DNA of 64,000 bases, taken from contig NZ_JACBZR010000001.1 in NCBI RefSeq assembly GCF_013408335.1, positions 1,550,001 to 1,614,000 on the forward strand, given 5' to 3'. This document shows positions 1 to 8,102 of this stretch, piece after piece. This DNA comes from Nocardioides panzhihuensis (GTDB lineage Bacteria > Actinomycetota > Actinomycetes > Propionibacteriales > Nocardioidaceae). A model generated the notes under the pieces. The model did no database searches. It had not been told where the DNA came from and was given only the letters and a program-made list of their open reading frames with translations. The translations under genes were made by a program, and so were the position numbers. Each line of letters starts with the position of its first letter. The stretch's first letter is position 1.

Positions 1-930
1 GGGGTCGGGGTCTTCCCCGGGGCCACGATGGCCGAGCGGCGGGAGTGGTTCATCGAGAACAACGACGAGCTGCGTACGTTCTTGATGTGCGAGCCCCGCG
101 GTCATGCATCGATGAGCGGCAGCATCCTGCAACCACCGACCCGACCCGACGCCGACTTCGGGGTGCTCTTCATCGAGGTGAGCGGGCTGCTTCCGATGTG
201 CGGTCACGGCACCATCGGGACCGCGACGGTCCTGGTGGAGACCGGGATGGTGCCGGTCGTCGAACCGGTCACGAGGATCCGGCTCGACACTCCGGCCGGC
301 CTGGTGGTGGCCGACGTCGCGGTGGAGGACGGGCATGCCCGGTCGGTGACGATCAGGAACGTCCCGTCGTTCGTGCTGGGTCTGGACCAGAGCGTCGACG
401 TCCCGGCGTACGGAAGCGTCGGCTACGACATGGCGTTCGGAGGCAACTTCTACGCCGTCGTCGACCTGGAGAAGCTCGGCCTTCCCTTCGAGCGTGCAGC
501 CAAGGGCCAGCTGCTCGAGGCCGGCCTGGCGATCATGGACGCGATCAGCGAGCAGAACCGCCCGCAGCACCCGGAGCGGCCCGACATCTCAGGCTGTCAC
601 CACGTCTACCTGAAAGCCCCCGGATCGACGGCGCAGCACTCGCGCCATGCGATGGCGATCCACCCCGGGTGGTTCGACCGGTCGCCGTGCGGGACCGGCA
701 CCAGCGCTCGGATGGCGCAGCTGCACGCGCGCGGTGAGCTCGCGCTCGACACCGACTTCGTCAACGAGTCCTTCATCGGCACCACCTTCACCGGACGACT
801 GGTCGAGACGACCCAGGTCGGCGGCATCGAGGCAGTCGTCCCGACGATCACCGGCCGGGCCTGGGTCACCGGGACGGCGCAGTACATGCTCGATCCCGAC
901 GACCCGTTCCCGGCCGGATTCGAGCTCTGA
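1..930 (+). CDS. 4-hydroxyproline 2-epimerase / proline racemase family (5' end outside window)
   Basis: Cofactor-independent epimerase that interconverts trans-4-hydroxy-L-proline and cis-4-hydroxy-D-proline through two cysteine acid/base residues. Both are visible: MCGHG (Cys codon at 199-201) and SPCGTGTSARMA (Cys codon at 688-690). The second Cys argues against the trans-3-hydroxyproline dehydratase subgroup, which has Thr there. An ATG at 28 is in frame, but the codons before it (GVGVFPGAT) continue the family's conserved N-terminal region, so the true start lies upstream of base 1. The gene lies 2 bp from the next gene, the first step of a hydroxyproline catabolic operon. Proline racemase activity cannot be excluded from sequence, but the dehydrogenase neighbours favour hydroxyproline. 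Confidence 0.9.
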   Translation, partial: GVGVFPGATMAERREWFIENNDELRTFLMCEPRGHASMSGSILQPPTRPDADFGVLFIEVSGLLPMCGHGTIGTATVLVETGMVPVVEPVTRIRLDTPAGLVVADVAVEDGHARSVTIRNVPSFVLGLDQSVDVPAYGSVGYDMAFGGNFYAVVDLEKLGLPFERAAKGQLLEAGLAIMDAISEQNRPQHPERPDISGCHHVYLKAPGSTAQHSRHAMAIHPGWFDRSPCGTGTSARMAQLHARGELALDTDFVNESFIGTTFTGRLVETTQVGGIEAVVPTITGRAWVTGTAQYMLDPDDPFPAGFEL

Positions 931-932
931 CG

Positions 933-2091
933 ATGCCCGGTACGCATCCAGACGTCGTAGTCATCGGCGCCGGCGCCCTCGGAGCCGCGACCGCGTGGTT
1001 CGCGACGCGTGCCGGCCTCACGGTCGAGGTCGTCGAGCGCGGGTCGATCGTCAGCGGCACCACCAGCGCCTGCGAGGGAAACCTGCTGGTCTCCGACAAG
1101 GAGGCCGGTCCCGAGCTCGACCTCGCACTGCTCTCGCACCAGCTGTGGCGAGGCGAGCTCGGCGAGTTCGGCGGGCTGTGGGAGTTCGAGGAGAAGGGCG
1201 GACTGGTGGTCGCCGCCACCCCCCGGCGGCCTGGGTGGGCTGACGGAGCTGACCGAGCGTCAGCGCGCGGCCGGGATCGACGTGCACGAGGTCGCGGCCG
1301 ACGAGATCCACGGCTACGAGCCACATCTGACCCCGGAGCTGGCCGGCGCCGCGTTCTACCCCCAGGACTGCCAGGTCCAGCCGATGCTGATGGCCGCCCA
1401 CCTGCTCCGGCTGGCCCGCGAGCACGGCGCGTGCGTACGCACCGGCACCACCGTCACCGGGTTCCTCCGCGACGGTGATCGAGTCACCGGAGTTCGCACC
1501 GACCGTGGTGACATCTCCGCGGGACATGTCGTCAACGCCGCCGGCACGTGGGCGGGGGAGATGGCCGCGCTGGCCGGTGTCGACGTGCCTGTCCTGCCAC
1601 GGCGTGGCTTCATCCTGGTGACCGAGCCGCTGCCGCCGACCGTGTTCCACAAGGTGTACGCCGGTGAGTACGTCGCCAGCACCCAGAGCTCCGACGAAGG
1701 GCTGCAGACCTCCACCGTCATCGAGGGCACGCGGGCTGGGACCGTGCTGATCGGATCCTCACGTGAGCGCGTCGGCTTCGACCGGACCGTCTCGCTGCCG
1801 GCGCTGCGGGAGATCGCCCGCAAGGCGCTGGCCCTCTACCCGAGCCTGGCCCCGGTCGCTCTGATGCGTACCTATCTCGGCTTCCGGCCATACTGCCCCG
1901 ATCATCTCCCAGTGATCGGCACGGACCCGCGCGCACCCGGCCTGGCCCACGTCGCGGGACACGAGGGCGCGGGCATCGGGCTCTCGGTGGGAAGCGCCAA
2001 GCTCTTGGTCGAGGCGATGACCGGGGCGACACCGACGATCGACATCACACCGTTCCGCCCCGAACGGTTCAGCCTCCAGGAGGTGTCATGA
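933..2091 (+). pseudogene. FAD-dependent D-hydroxyproline dehydrogenase subunit (DAO family), frameshifted
   Basis: The N-terminus has a Rossmann FAD motif (VVVIGAGALGAATAW) and the C-terminus the DAO-family pattern GHEGAGIGLSVGSAKLL. The reading frame switches by +1 at a run of six C at 1219-1224. With five C the protein reads continuously through VVAATPGGLGGLTELTERQ and gives 385 aa, the usual size for this family. By context this is the flavin subunit that oxidises cis-4-hydroxy-D-proline to the pyrroline-4-hydroxy-2-carboxylate, acting with the next two subunits. No other lesion is seen, so this may be a sequencing error in a homopolymer, a phase-variable tract, or a young mutation. As written, translation ends at 1478 after about 98 correct residues. 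Confidence 0.85.
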
Positions 2092-2363
2092 CCGACCAGG
2101 TGAAGCTCACCTTCGACGGTGCCGCCATCACCGCAGCTGCCGGCCAGAGCGTCGGCGCCGCGCTCACCGACGCCGGGATCCGATCCTGGCGCAGCACCCG
2201 GCGGGGTGACCGACCGCGCGGCCTGTTCTGCGGCATCGGCGTCTGCTTCGACTGTCTGCTGACCGTCGACGGACGCCCGAACCAGCGCGCCTGCCTCGTG
2301 CCCGTCCGCGACGGCATGCGCCTCGAGAGCGGCGGACTGCGGGAGGTGAGCACGCGTGGCTAG
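2088..2363 (+). CDS. (2Fe-2S)-binding small subunit of amino-acid dehydrogenase (HcnA/HpdB-like)
   Basis: A 91-aa plant-ferredoxin-fold protein. The cluster ligands are in FCGIGVCFDCLLTV followed by QRAC, the C-x4-C-x2-C-x(n)-C arrangement of the small subunits of hydrogen cyanide synthase, octopine oxidase and heteromeric hydroxyproline dehydrogenases. Its ATG overlaps the stop of the preceding flavin subunit (ATGA at 2088) and its end overlaps the next gene by 8 bp, so the three subunits are translationally coupled. Role inferred: electron relay between the two flavin subunits. Confidence 0.88.
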   Translation: MTDQVKLTFDGAAITAAAGQSVGAALTDAGIRSWRSTRRGDRPRGLFCGIGVCFDCLLTVDGRPNQRACLVPVRDGMRLESGGLREVSTRG

Positions 2364-3828
2364 GTTCGATCTCGCGGTGATAGGGGCGGGGCCCGCCGGG
2401 CTGAGTGCCGCGGTCACCGCCGCCGAGCACGGCCTGAGGGTTGCGCTGGTCGACGCCGGCACGCAGCCCGGGGGTCAGTTCTGGCGCCACCCCGACGAGC
2501 ACCACCCGCGTCCGGACGAGGGCCGCGGCCAGCACCTGTGGTCCCGCTTCACCGACCTGCGCACCAGGCTGCGCGGACTCGAGTCCGATTCGGGGACAGC
2601 CGGCCGCGTCGAGCTCGTCTCCGGGCATCAGGTGTGGTTCGTCGACACCCTCGCCGAGGAGTTCTTGCTGCACCTGTCCGCTACCCAGGGCGAGACCCGG
2701 CTACCGGAGATTCACGCGGCCGCGTTGGTGCTGTGCCCAGGCGGCTACGACCGGCAGCTGCCGGTCCCGGGCTGGGACCTGCCGGGGGTGATGGCCGCCG
2801 GTGGCGTGCAAGCGCTGTTGAAGGCACACCGGAGCGTGGCCGGGCGGCGTGCGATCGTCGCCGGCACCGGGCCGTTTCTGCTGCCGGTGGCCGCCGGTCT
2901 GGCTGAGGCGGGTGCCGAGGTCGTCGCGGTCTGCGAAGCCGGCTCGCTCTCCGGCTGGGCGCGGCGCCCGCTCGGCGCCGCGGCGGTGCCGTCGAAGGCG
3001 CTCGAGGCGGTCGAGTACGCCGCGCTGCTCGCGCGGCACCGGATCCCATACCGGATGCGTACGGTGGTCACCGCGATCCACGGCGAGACCGAGGTCGGTT
3101 CGGTCGGCCTCGGTCGGCTGGATCGCAACGGTCGGCTACGGACCGATGTCAGCCTCGCGGATCTCGACGTCGACCTGGTCGCCTTCGGATGGGGCTTCAC
3201 CCCGTCCCTGGAGCTGATCACCGCCGTGGGGGCGACCACTCGGGTCGATGTCGATGAGTCGCTGGTCGCCGACGTCGACGACTGGCAGCGGACCGATGTC
3301 CCCGGCGCGTACGTCGCAGGCGAGGCGACCGGGGTCGGCGGGGCGCTGCTCGCGGTCGCCGAAGGAGAGCTCGCGGCCCTGGCGGCGAGCCGCGATGCCG
3401 GACGTCCGGTCTCCGAGCCGCGGGTGCGATACCTGCAACGGCAGATCGCCCGTGGACGCCGGTTCGCGGCCACGATGCATCGCGCCCACCCGGTGCCCAC
3501 CGGATGGCAGGACTGGCTGCAGCCGGACACGACCGTCTGCCGATGCGAGGAGACGACGCTCGGTGAGATCTGCGCCGCCACTGAGGAGCTCGGCGCCACG
3601 GACGCCCGCACGGTCAAGCTGCTGGCTCGCCCGGGGATGGGATGGTGCCAGGGCCGGGTCTGTGGCTTCGCCGCGGCGAAGCTGGCGAAACCGGTCGGCG
3701 AGGCGCTGACCGTGTCGGATCTCGCGCCGCTCGCCAAGCGTACGTTCGCAGCGCCGGTGTCGCTGGAGAGGCTCGCCACCACGTCGACCGAGAGCGACGG
3801 TGCCACGTCACATGACAATGACGCATAG
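2356..3828 (+). CDS. NAD(P)/FAD-dependent oxidoreductase with C-terminal BFD-like [2Fe-2S] domain
   Basis: A 490-aa pyridine-nucleotide-disulfide-type flavoprotein. The N-terminal FAD motif is VIGAGPAGLSAA; a second nucleotide-binding stretch is AIVAGTGPFLLPVAAGLAEAG near residue 170. The C-terminal bacterioferritin-associated-ferredoxin-like domain contains CRCEETTLGEI and later WCQGRVCG, four Cys ligands for a [2Fe-2S] cluster. This is the architecture of the large alpha subunit of D-hydroxyproline dehydrogenase and octopine/nopaline oxidases. The start is GTG, overlapping the small subunit gene. It probably forms a complex with products of the two upstream genes; the upstream frameshift may therefore disable the whole enzyme. 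Confidence 0.9.
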   Translation: MARFDLAVIGAGPAGLSAAVTAAEHGLRVALVDAGTQPGGQFWRHPDEHHPRPDEGRGQHLWSRFTDLRTRLRGLESDSGTAGRVELVSGHQVWFVDTLAEEFLLHLSATQGETRLPEIHAAALVLCPGGYDRQLPVPGWDLPGVMAAGGVQALLKAHRSVAGRRAIVAGTGPFLLPVAAGLAEAGAEVVAVCEAGSLSGWARRPLGAAAVPSKALEAVEYAALLARHRIPYRMRTVVTAIHGETEVGSVGLGRLDRNGRLRTDVSLADLDVDLVAFGWGFTPSLELITAVGATTRVDVDESLVADVDDWQRTDVPGAYVAGEATGVGGALLAVAEGELAALAASRDAGRPVSEPRVRYLQRQIARGRRFAATMHRAHPVPTGWQDWLQPDTTVCRCEETTLGEICAATEELGATDARTVKLLARPGMGWCQGRVCGFAAAKLAKPVGEALTVSDLAPLAKRTFAAPVSLERLATTSTESDGATSHDNDA

Positions 3829-3852
3829 GATCGCACTGTCCGGAGTCAGGAG

Positions 3853-4524
3853 ATGACAGTGTCGGTGCACATCACGAATCTGCAGCAGCTCGAGAAGGTC
3901 AGCCTGCGCGAACGAGTCTCGCGCGCGCTCCGCGCGGCGATCGTGTCGGGCGAGCTCGAACCCGGGGAGGTGTACTCCGCTCCGGCGCTCGGCGCCAAGT
4001 TCGGTGTCTCCGCGACCCCGGTGCGTGAGGCGATGCTCGATCTGGTGAGAGAGAACCTGGTGACGACGGTGCCCAACAAGGGCTACCGCATCACCACCGT
4101 GGACGAAGCGGACCTGGACGACATCACCGAGCTGCGGATGCTGATCGAACCCGTGCTGGCGGCCAAGGTCACCGCGGAGATCCCGGCCGAGGACATGCCG
4201 AAGCTGCGGGACCTGGCCCGCGCGATCGTGGACGGTGCTCTCGCCGGCGACCTGGTGGCCTACACCGACGCCGACCACGCCTTCCATCTCCAGCTCCTGG
4301 GCTACGTGGGGAACGCGCGCGTCAGTGCCCTGATCGCCGACCTTCGGGCGCACACCCGTCTCTACGGCCTGGCCTCCTTGGACGGGAGCGAGCTCGAGGA
4401 GTCCGCCCGCGAGCACGACCTCATTCTGGACGCGATCGAGGCGAACGATCCAGAAGCGGTCGAACGACTGATGAGGGCACACATCAGCCAGACCCGGGGC
4501 CGTTGGGCGCGACCCGAAGGCTGA
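3853..4524 (+). CDS. GntR-family transcriptional regulator (FCD domain)
   Basis: A 223-aa regulator. The winged HTH lies at about residues 15-80 (LRERVSRALRAAIVSGELEPG, then APALGAKFGVSATPVREAML, the GntR signature). An all-helical FCD ligand-binding domain follows, with the D-x3-H style metal/ligand residues around DADHAFHLQLL. It lies 24 bp after the oxidoreductase gene on the same strand, so it probably controls the hydroxyproline operon and senses a pathway intermediate. Target and ligand are inference. Confidence 0.88.
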   Translation: MTVSVHITNLQQLEKVSLRERVSRALRAAIVSGELEPGEVYSAPALGAKFGVSATPVREAMLDLVRENLVTTVPNKGYRITTVDEADLDDITELRMLIEPVLAAKVTAEIPAEDMPKLRDLARAIVDGALAGDLVAYTDADHAFHLQLLGYVGNARVSALIADLRAHTRLYGLASLDGSELEESAREHDLILDAIEANDPEAVERLMRAHISQTRGRWARPEG

Positions 4525-4543
4525 GCCCGCCTCCTTGCGGCCG

Positions 4544-4873
4544 TCAGCGGCCGTTACAGGCCATACCGGGAGACGGCACGAAGTCCTTGAGTCCGGCTTT
4601 GGCGAACATGCCGTAGCTCTGCACCCCGTGATAGCGGTCGGTGCCGCCTGGGCTCTGGTTGCCGCGCGTGGCCAGGGCGTCGTCGTCGAAGCCCGGCGGG
4701 TTGCCCTCGATGGCGTCTGCGGTGTCCTGCCCTGAGTAGACGCATTCCGACGAGGCGCGGTCCGGCGCGGGGATGTCCTTGCCGTTGCCGTTCACCTCTC
4801 CAGCACTCGCCGCTCCGGCTCCTGCCAGCACGAGTCCCGCCGCGATGGCGCAGCTTCCGATGAAGATCTTCAT
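4544..4873 (-). CDS. small secreted protein of unknown function
   Basis: A 109-aa protein starting MKIFIGSCAIAAGLVLAGAG with an Ala-rich signal peptide ending near ASAGEV. The start at 4873 was preferred over an ATG 45 bp upstream because GGAAGGAA lies at a good distance before it and the signal peptide begins immediately. The mature part is about 85 aa, acidic, with two Cys (SSECVYSG and GMACNGR) that could form a disulfide. I do not recognise the family. It is convergent with the GntR gene. Confidence 0.75.
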   Translation of the reverse strand: MKIFIGSCAIAAGLVLAGAGAASAGEVNGNGKDIPAPDRASSECVYSGQDTADAIEGNPPGFDDDALATRGNQSPGGTDRYHGVQSYGMFAKAGLKDFVPSPGMACNGR

Positions 4874-5095
4874 GACTCTGTTCCTTCCGTTCTCGATGGC
4901 TCCGACCCGCCCCGCCACGTCACCGAACTGCGGCTGGGGGTCCGCTCAACCAGACGAATGGCCAGGAAGGCCGAGATGTCGCTAGGGCTAGCACTTTCAT
5001 CATCAGCCCGGCCCAGGCGTGTTGCCATACGCCAATCTGGGGGTGTTGCGTACGAAGCCAGCTCTGCATCGGAGGTCTGCCAACCCCTCCGGCAC

Positions 5096-7600
5096 TCAGC
5101 GTCGGGGGCGTGGCTTGTTGGTGCGTGCGGTGGCTGGTGCGCTGCGAGGATCGTCGGGCCAGGCGTGCTTGGGATAGCGCCCGCGCAGGTCGGCCCGTAC
5201 GCCCGGGTAGCCGTTGTCCCAGAAGGACTCCAGGTCGGCCGTCACGGCGGCGGGGCGTCGCGCGGGTGAGAGCAGGTGCAGCAGGAGTGGGACCCGACCG
5301 TCGGCGAGGACGGGGGCTGCGGTCCAGCCGAAGACCTCCTGCAGTCGTACGGCGAGCACCGGTTGGTCGGCGGAGTAGTCGATTCGCACGATCGACCCGC
5401 TGGGGACCTCCACCCGCTCCGGCGCCAGGTCGTCGAGCCGGCCCGCCTGCGGCCACGGCAGCATCGCCCGGAGCGCGGCCGCCACGTCTATGCGACGCAG
5501 GTCCTGGGCCGAGCGGACCCGCGCCAGCTGCGGCCCTATCCACGAGTCGAGCTTCTGTGTGAGTGCCGCGTCGCTCACGTCGGGCCACGGGTCACCGAGT
5601 GCACGGTGCAGGAAGTCGAGGCGGGCGCGCAGCGCCGTGGCCGCCTCCGACCAGGTGAGGAGAGCTATCCCCTCGCTCGCCACCGCATCTCGGATCGCGT
5701 CGGTCACGGCCTGCGCGGGCGGATCGCTGAGCGGGACCGAGCTGAGCTCGATCGCGCCCAGCAGCGTCCGCCGGCGAGCCACGACCCGCCCTGCCTTCCA
5801 GGTGACCTCGTCCACCTCGGTCCACAGGGACGGTGCCGCCTCCAGTGCGAGGTCCTCGGTGAGCGGCGCCGCGGCCCGGATCCGGGCCTCGCGCTGCCCG
5901 GGCCGCCGCTCCGCGTCGCCGACCGCGAGCCACTCCAGTCCGGCCAGGGGCCCTGGGTCACGCGGATCGAGCGCCGCGCCAGTCCCGGACGCCATCAGAT
6001 AGCTCGAGGACCCGGAGCGCTTGCGCGCGATCCGGTCGGGGTGCGCCAGGGCCACCACCAGCCCGACTGCCACGTCGTCGGTGAGTGCCTGGCCGTGGCC
6101 CTGCCCCGCGATCTTCTCCAGCCGGGTGACCTGGGTGCGCCACGAGCCCGCCCGCTTGTCGCCGCGCAGCGACCGGAGCGCGGCCACCAGGTCCCCGCCA
6201 GGTGCGCGCACGTCCTCGCTCAGCATCGCGACCACCTCGGCGGCCCGACGGGCACCGACGAGGTCAGCCCCGTCGATGAGGGCACGCGCCAGCCTGGGGT
6301 CGACCGGTACGCCGGCGATCACCCGTCCCCGTGGGGTGGCTCGCCCGTCCTCGGTCATCGCACCGAGGTCCACCAGCACCTCCTTGGCCGCCGACAGTGC
6401 GTGCGCCGGAGGCTGGTCGAGCAGCCCCAGGTCGTGCACGTCGTGACTGCCCCAGCACGCCACCTCCAGGGCGAAGGCCGTCAGGTCGGCGGTGGCGATC
6501 TCGGGTTCGGGGTGGGTAGCCAGGTGCGCGTGCTCCGCCTCGGACCAACAGCGCAGCACGGCGCCCGGGCCCAGCCGTCCGGCACGACCCGCCCGCTGCT
6601 CGGCGGCTGCCCGACTCACGGCGACGGTGACCAGGGAAGCCAGCCCGCGACGGTGGTCGGTGCGCGGCTCGCGCGAGAACCCGGCATCCACCACCACCCG
6701 CACCCCGGGCACGGTCAGCGACGACTCGGCGACCGCAGTCGAGACGATCACCCGTCGGCGTGGGCCCTCGCTGAGCGCGCGGTCCTGCTCGGCCCCGGAC
6801 AGGCGTCCGTGCAGGGCGTGCACGTCGGCGTCGAGGCCAGCGAGGCGTCGTACGGTCGCGTTGACCTCCGCGACACCCGGCACGAAGACCAGGACGTCCC
6901 CCTCGTGCTCCACCAGCGCACGCCTCACGGTCGCTGCGACATGGTCGTGGAACGCCGGAGTGATGCCCCGGTCGTCGGTGCGGCGTACTCCCGCAGGCAG
7001 CGGGCACCAGACCGCCTGCACCGGGTGCAGGGCACCCGGGACGCGGATCACCGGAGCGCCTCCTCCGCCGAGCAGGGCGGCCGTCCGTTCGGCCTCGACG
7101 GTGGCCGACATCGCCACCAGAGCCAGGTCCTCGCGCAGGTTGGCGCGGACGTCGATGAGCAGCGCCAGGGTCAGGTCGGCGTCGAGGTGGCGCTCGTGCA
7201 CCTCGTCGAGCACGACCGCCCCGACGCCGGGCAGCTCGGGATCGTGCTGGATCCGCCGGAGCAGCAGGCCGGTCGTGACGATCTCGACCCGGGTCCGTCG
7301 ACTGGTGCGCCGGTCCCCGCGGACGGAGTAGCCGACCGTCTCGCCAACCGGTTCGCCCAGCAGGTGAGCCAGCCGCCGGGCGGCAGCGCGGGCCGCGATG
7401 CGGCTGGGCTGCGTGACGACGACCCGACCCGCGACGACTCCTGCGACCGCGGGCGGGACCAGGGTCGTCTTGCCCGTGCCCGGTGGCGCCTGCACCACCG
7501 CGACCCCGCTGGTGCGGAGTGCCTCCTCGAGGGCCGCCAGACCCGCGGTGACGGGGAGGTCGGGCGGCGCCGCGAGGAGCTTGCGCAGTGGGTCGGACAC
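5096..7600 (-). CDS. hrpB: ATP-dependent DEAH-box helicase HrpB
   Basis: An 834-aa DEAH/RHA-type helicase. The Walker A motif is APPGTGKTT near residue 40, the Walker B variant is LDEVHERH, motif III is SATVE, and motif VI is EQRAGRAGRLGPG. The C-terminal region with YLMASGTGA and the final PxxxPVLxVRLQEVFGW block is diagnostic for HrpB. The open frame runs upstream to 8077, but the family N-terminus (SDPLRKLLAAPPDLPVTAGL) begins at the GTG at 7600, and the extension crosses the ncRNA region. The gene is divergent from the Y RNA/Ro60 locus. Bacterial HrpB has no settled function; proximity to an RNA-chaperone locus may be chance. Confidence 0.92.
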   Translation of the reverse strand: MSDPLRKLLAAPPDLPVTAGLAALEEALRTSGVAVVQAPPGTGKTTLVPPAVAGVVAGRVVVTQPSRIAARAAARRLAHLLGEPVGETVGYSVRGDRRTSRRTRVEIVTTGLLLRRIQHDPELPGVGAVVLDEVHERHLDADLTLALLIDVRANLREDLALVAMSATVEAERTAALLGGGGAPVIRVPGALHPVQAVWCPLPAGVRRTDDRGITPAFHDHVAATVRRALVEHEGDVLVFVPGVAEVNATVRRLAGLDADVHALHGRLSGAEQDRALSEGPRRRVIVSTAVAESSLTVPGVRVVVDAGFSREPRTDHRRGLASLVTVAVSRAAAEQRAGRAGRLGPGAVLRCWSEAEHAHLATHPEPEIATADLTAFALEVACWGSHDVHDLGLLDQPPAHALSAAKEVLVDLGAMTEDGRATPRGRVIAGVPVDPRLARALIDGADLVGARRAAEVVAMLSEDVRAPGGDLVAALRSLRGDKRAGSWRTQVTRLEKIAGQGHGQALTDDVAVGLVVALAHPDRIARKRSGSSSYLMASGTGAALDPRDPGPLAGLEWLAVGDAERRPGQREARIRAAAPLTEDLALEAAPSLWTEVDEVTWKAGRVVARRRTLLGAIELSSVPLSDPPAQAVTDAIRDAVASEGIALLTWSEAATALRARLDFLHRALGDPWPDVSDAALTQKLDSWIGPQLARVRSAQDLRRIDVAAALRAMLPWPQAGRLDDLAPERVEVPSGSIVRIDYSADQPVLAVRLQEVFGWTAAPVLADGRVPLLLHLLSPARRPAAVTADLESFWDNGYPGVRADLRGRYPKHAWPDDPRSAPATARTNKPRPRR

Positions 7601-7675
7601 TCCTGCAGTGTGCCCGAAGTGCCTCGGCGGACGAGACGGCCCGTCGGTTCGCGGTCGACTCGCGGACCCGCAACC
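7601..7675. promoter_or_regulatory. divergent intergenic segment between hrpB and the tRNA-like/Y RNA array
   Basis: This short segment must hold the hrpB promoter on the minus strand and possibly the start of the leftmost ncRNA on the plus strand. I see no convincing -35/-10 pair. A GACGG...CCGTC pairing and a CGTCGGTT string weakly resemble the conserved part of the Y RNAs further right, too weakly to call. Confidence 0.3.
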
Positions 7676-7785
7676 ACCTCGCATCGTTGGCTCATTGGTA
7701 GAGCAACGTCCTTCGGGTGAAGGTCCTCGGTTCGGCGAGGGACCTCGCCTGCTGTCCACTGTCATACCCGTCGAAAATGCGGTGG
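7676..7785 (+). ncRNA. degenerate tRNA-like element upstream of the Y RNAs
   Basis: Three successive hairpins in normal cloverleaf order. There is a D-arm-like GCTC-ATTGGTA-GAGC (7690-7704) with the GG of a D loop. A CCTTC-GGGT-GAAGG hairpin (7710-7723) occupies the anticodon-arm position. A T-arm-like CCTCG-GTTCGG-CGAGG (7725-7740) follows, then CCTCGCC (7743-7749). No 5' acceptor strand pairs with that heptamer, so it is not a functional tRNA. A flanking pairing CCACC-tc-GCAT (7676-7686) with ATGCGGTGG (about 7777-7785) could close the element. Boundaries are uncertain. It may be a fourth, diverged Y RNA or a tRNA relic. Confidence 0.45.
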
Positions 7786-7836
7786 CGCGCACGGTGTGTA
7801 GACCCCTACACTCCTTGGAGACAAGAGAACAGTGAT

Positions 7837-7969
7837 GGTTCGGGTGGGCCGAAGATCGTCGGTTAACGGATCCTGGTGTGCGGGTTCGAGTCCCGTCCTC
7901 GCCTTGGCGAGGTAGCTCAATTTGGCAGAGCACATGACTCCGGTGGTCACAACCATGCCCACCCGAACC
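7837..7969 (+). ncRNA. Y RNA-like ncRNA 1 (YrlA type) with permuted tRNA mimic
   Basis: The terminal helix is perfect over 13 bp: GGTTCGGGTGGGC (7837-7849) with GCCCACCCGAACC (7957-7969). Inside it, in order, are: a T-arm GCGGG-TTCGAGT-CCCGT (7880-7896); an acceptor 3' strand CCTCGCC (7897-7903); a two-base TT turn; an acceptor 5' strand GGCGAGG (7906-7912); TA; and a D-arm GCTC-AATTTGGCA-GAGC (7915-7931). This is a tRNA read with its 3' half first, the acceptor end closed and the anticodon side running into the long stem. Bacterial Y RNAs near Ro60 genes are known to contain a tRNA-like domain. The 5' side after the stem (CGAAGATCGTCGGTTA) recurs in the next two RNAs. The strand follows the T and D arms. 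Confidence 0.85.
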
Positions 7970-7976
7970 TTTACAA

Positions 7977-8092
7977 AGAGCGGGCCGGAGCATTTCGGTT
8001 ATCTGGCACATGGCGGTTGGGGTTCGAGTCCTCTTTGAGTTCCGCCGGCGGCGCGAGTCGTCTCTTCCGGACGGCATTCACATGCCCGCTCT
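7977..8092 (+). ncRNA. Y RNA-like ncRNA 2
   Basis: The terminal stem is perfect over 9 bp: AGAGCGGGC (7977-7985) with GCCCGCTCT (8084-8092). It is followed by the conserved CGGAGCATTTCGGTTA, matching RNA 1 in the same place. A T-arm-like GGGG-TTCGAGT-CCTC lies at 8019-8033 with the canonical T loop, then a CCGCC/GGCGG palindrome (8042-8051) at the position of the closed acceptor end. The D-arm is degraded. The 3' side CACATGCCC matches ACCATGCCC of RNA 1. It starts 7 bp after RNA 1, so both may come from one precursor. Confidence 0.75.
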
Positions 8093-8102
8093 ACCCACAG
8101 CT

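Noticed and set aside
5276..7720. 814-codon frame antisense to hrpB
   Set aside because: The helicase motifs on the minus strand show which strand codes.
7880..7931. Ordinary tRNA gene
   Set aside because: The 3' half precedes the 5' half and the acceptor strands are joined by two bases, so no standard tRNA could be made from it.
7601..8077. N-terminal extension of the HrpB open frame by 159 codons
   Set aside because: It crosses the tRNA-like and Y RNA sequences, has no family resemblance, and the family N-terminus starts at 7600.
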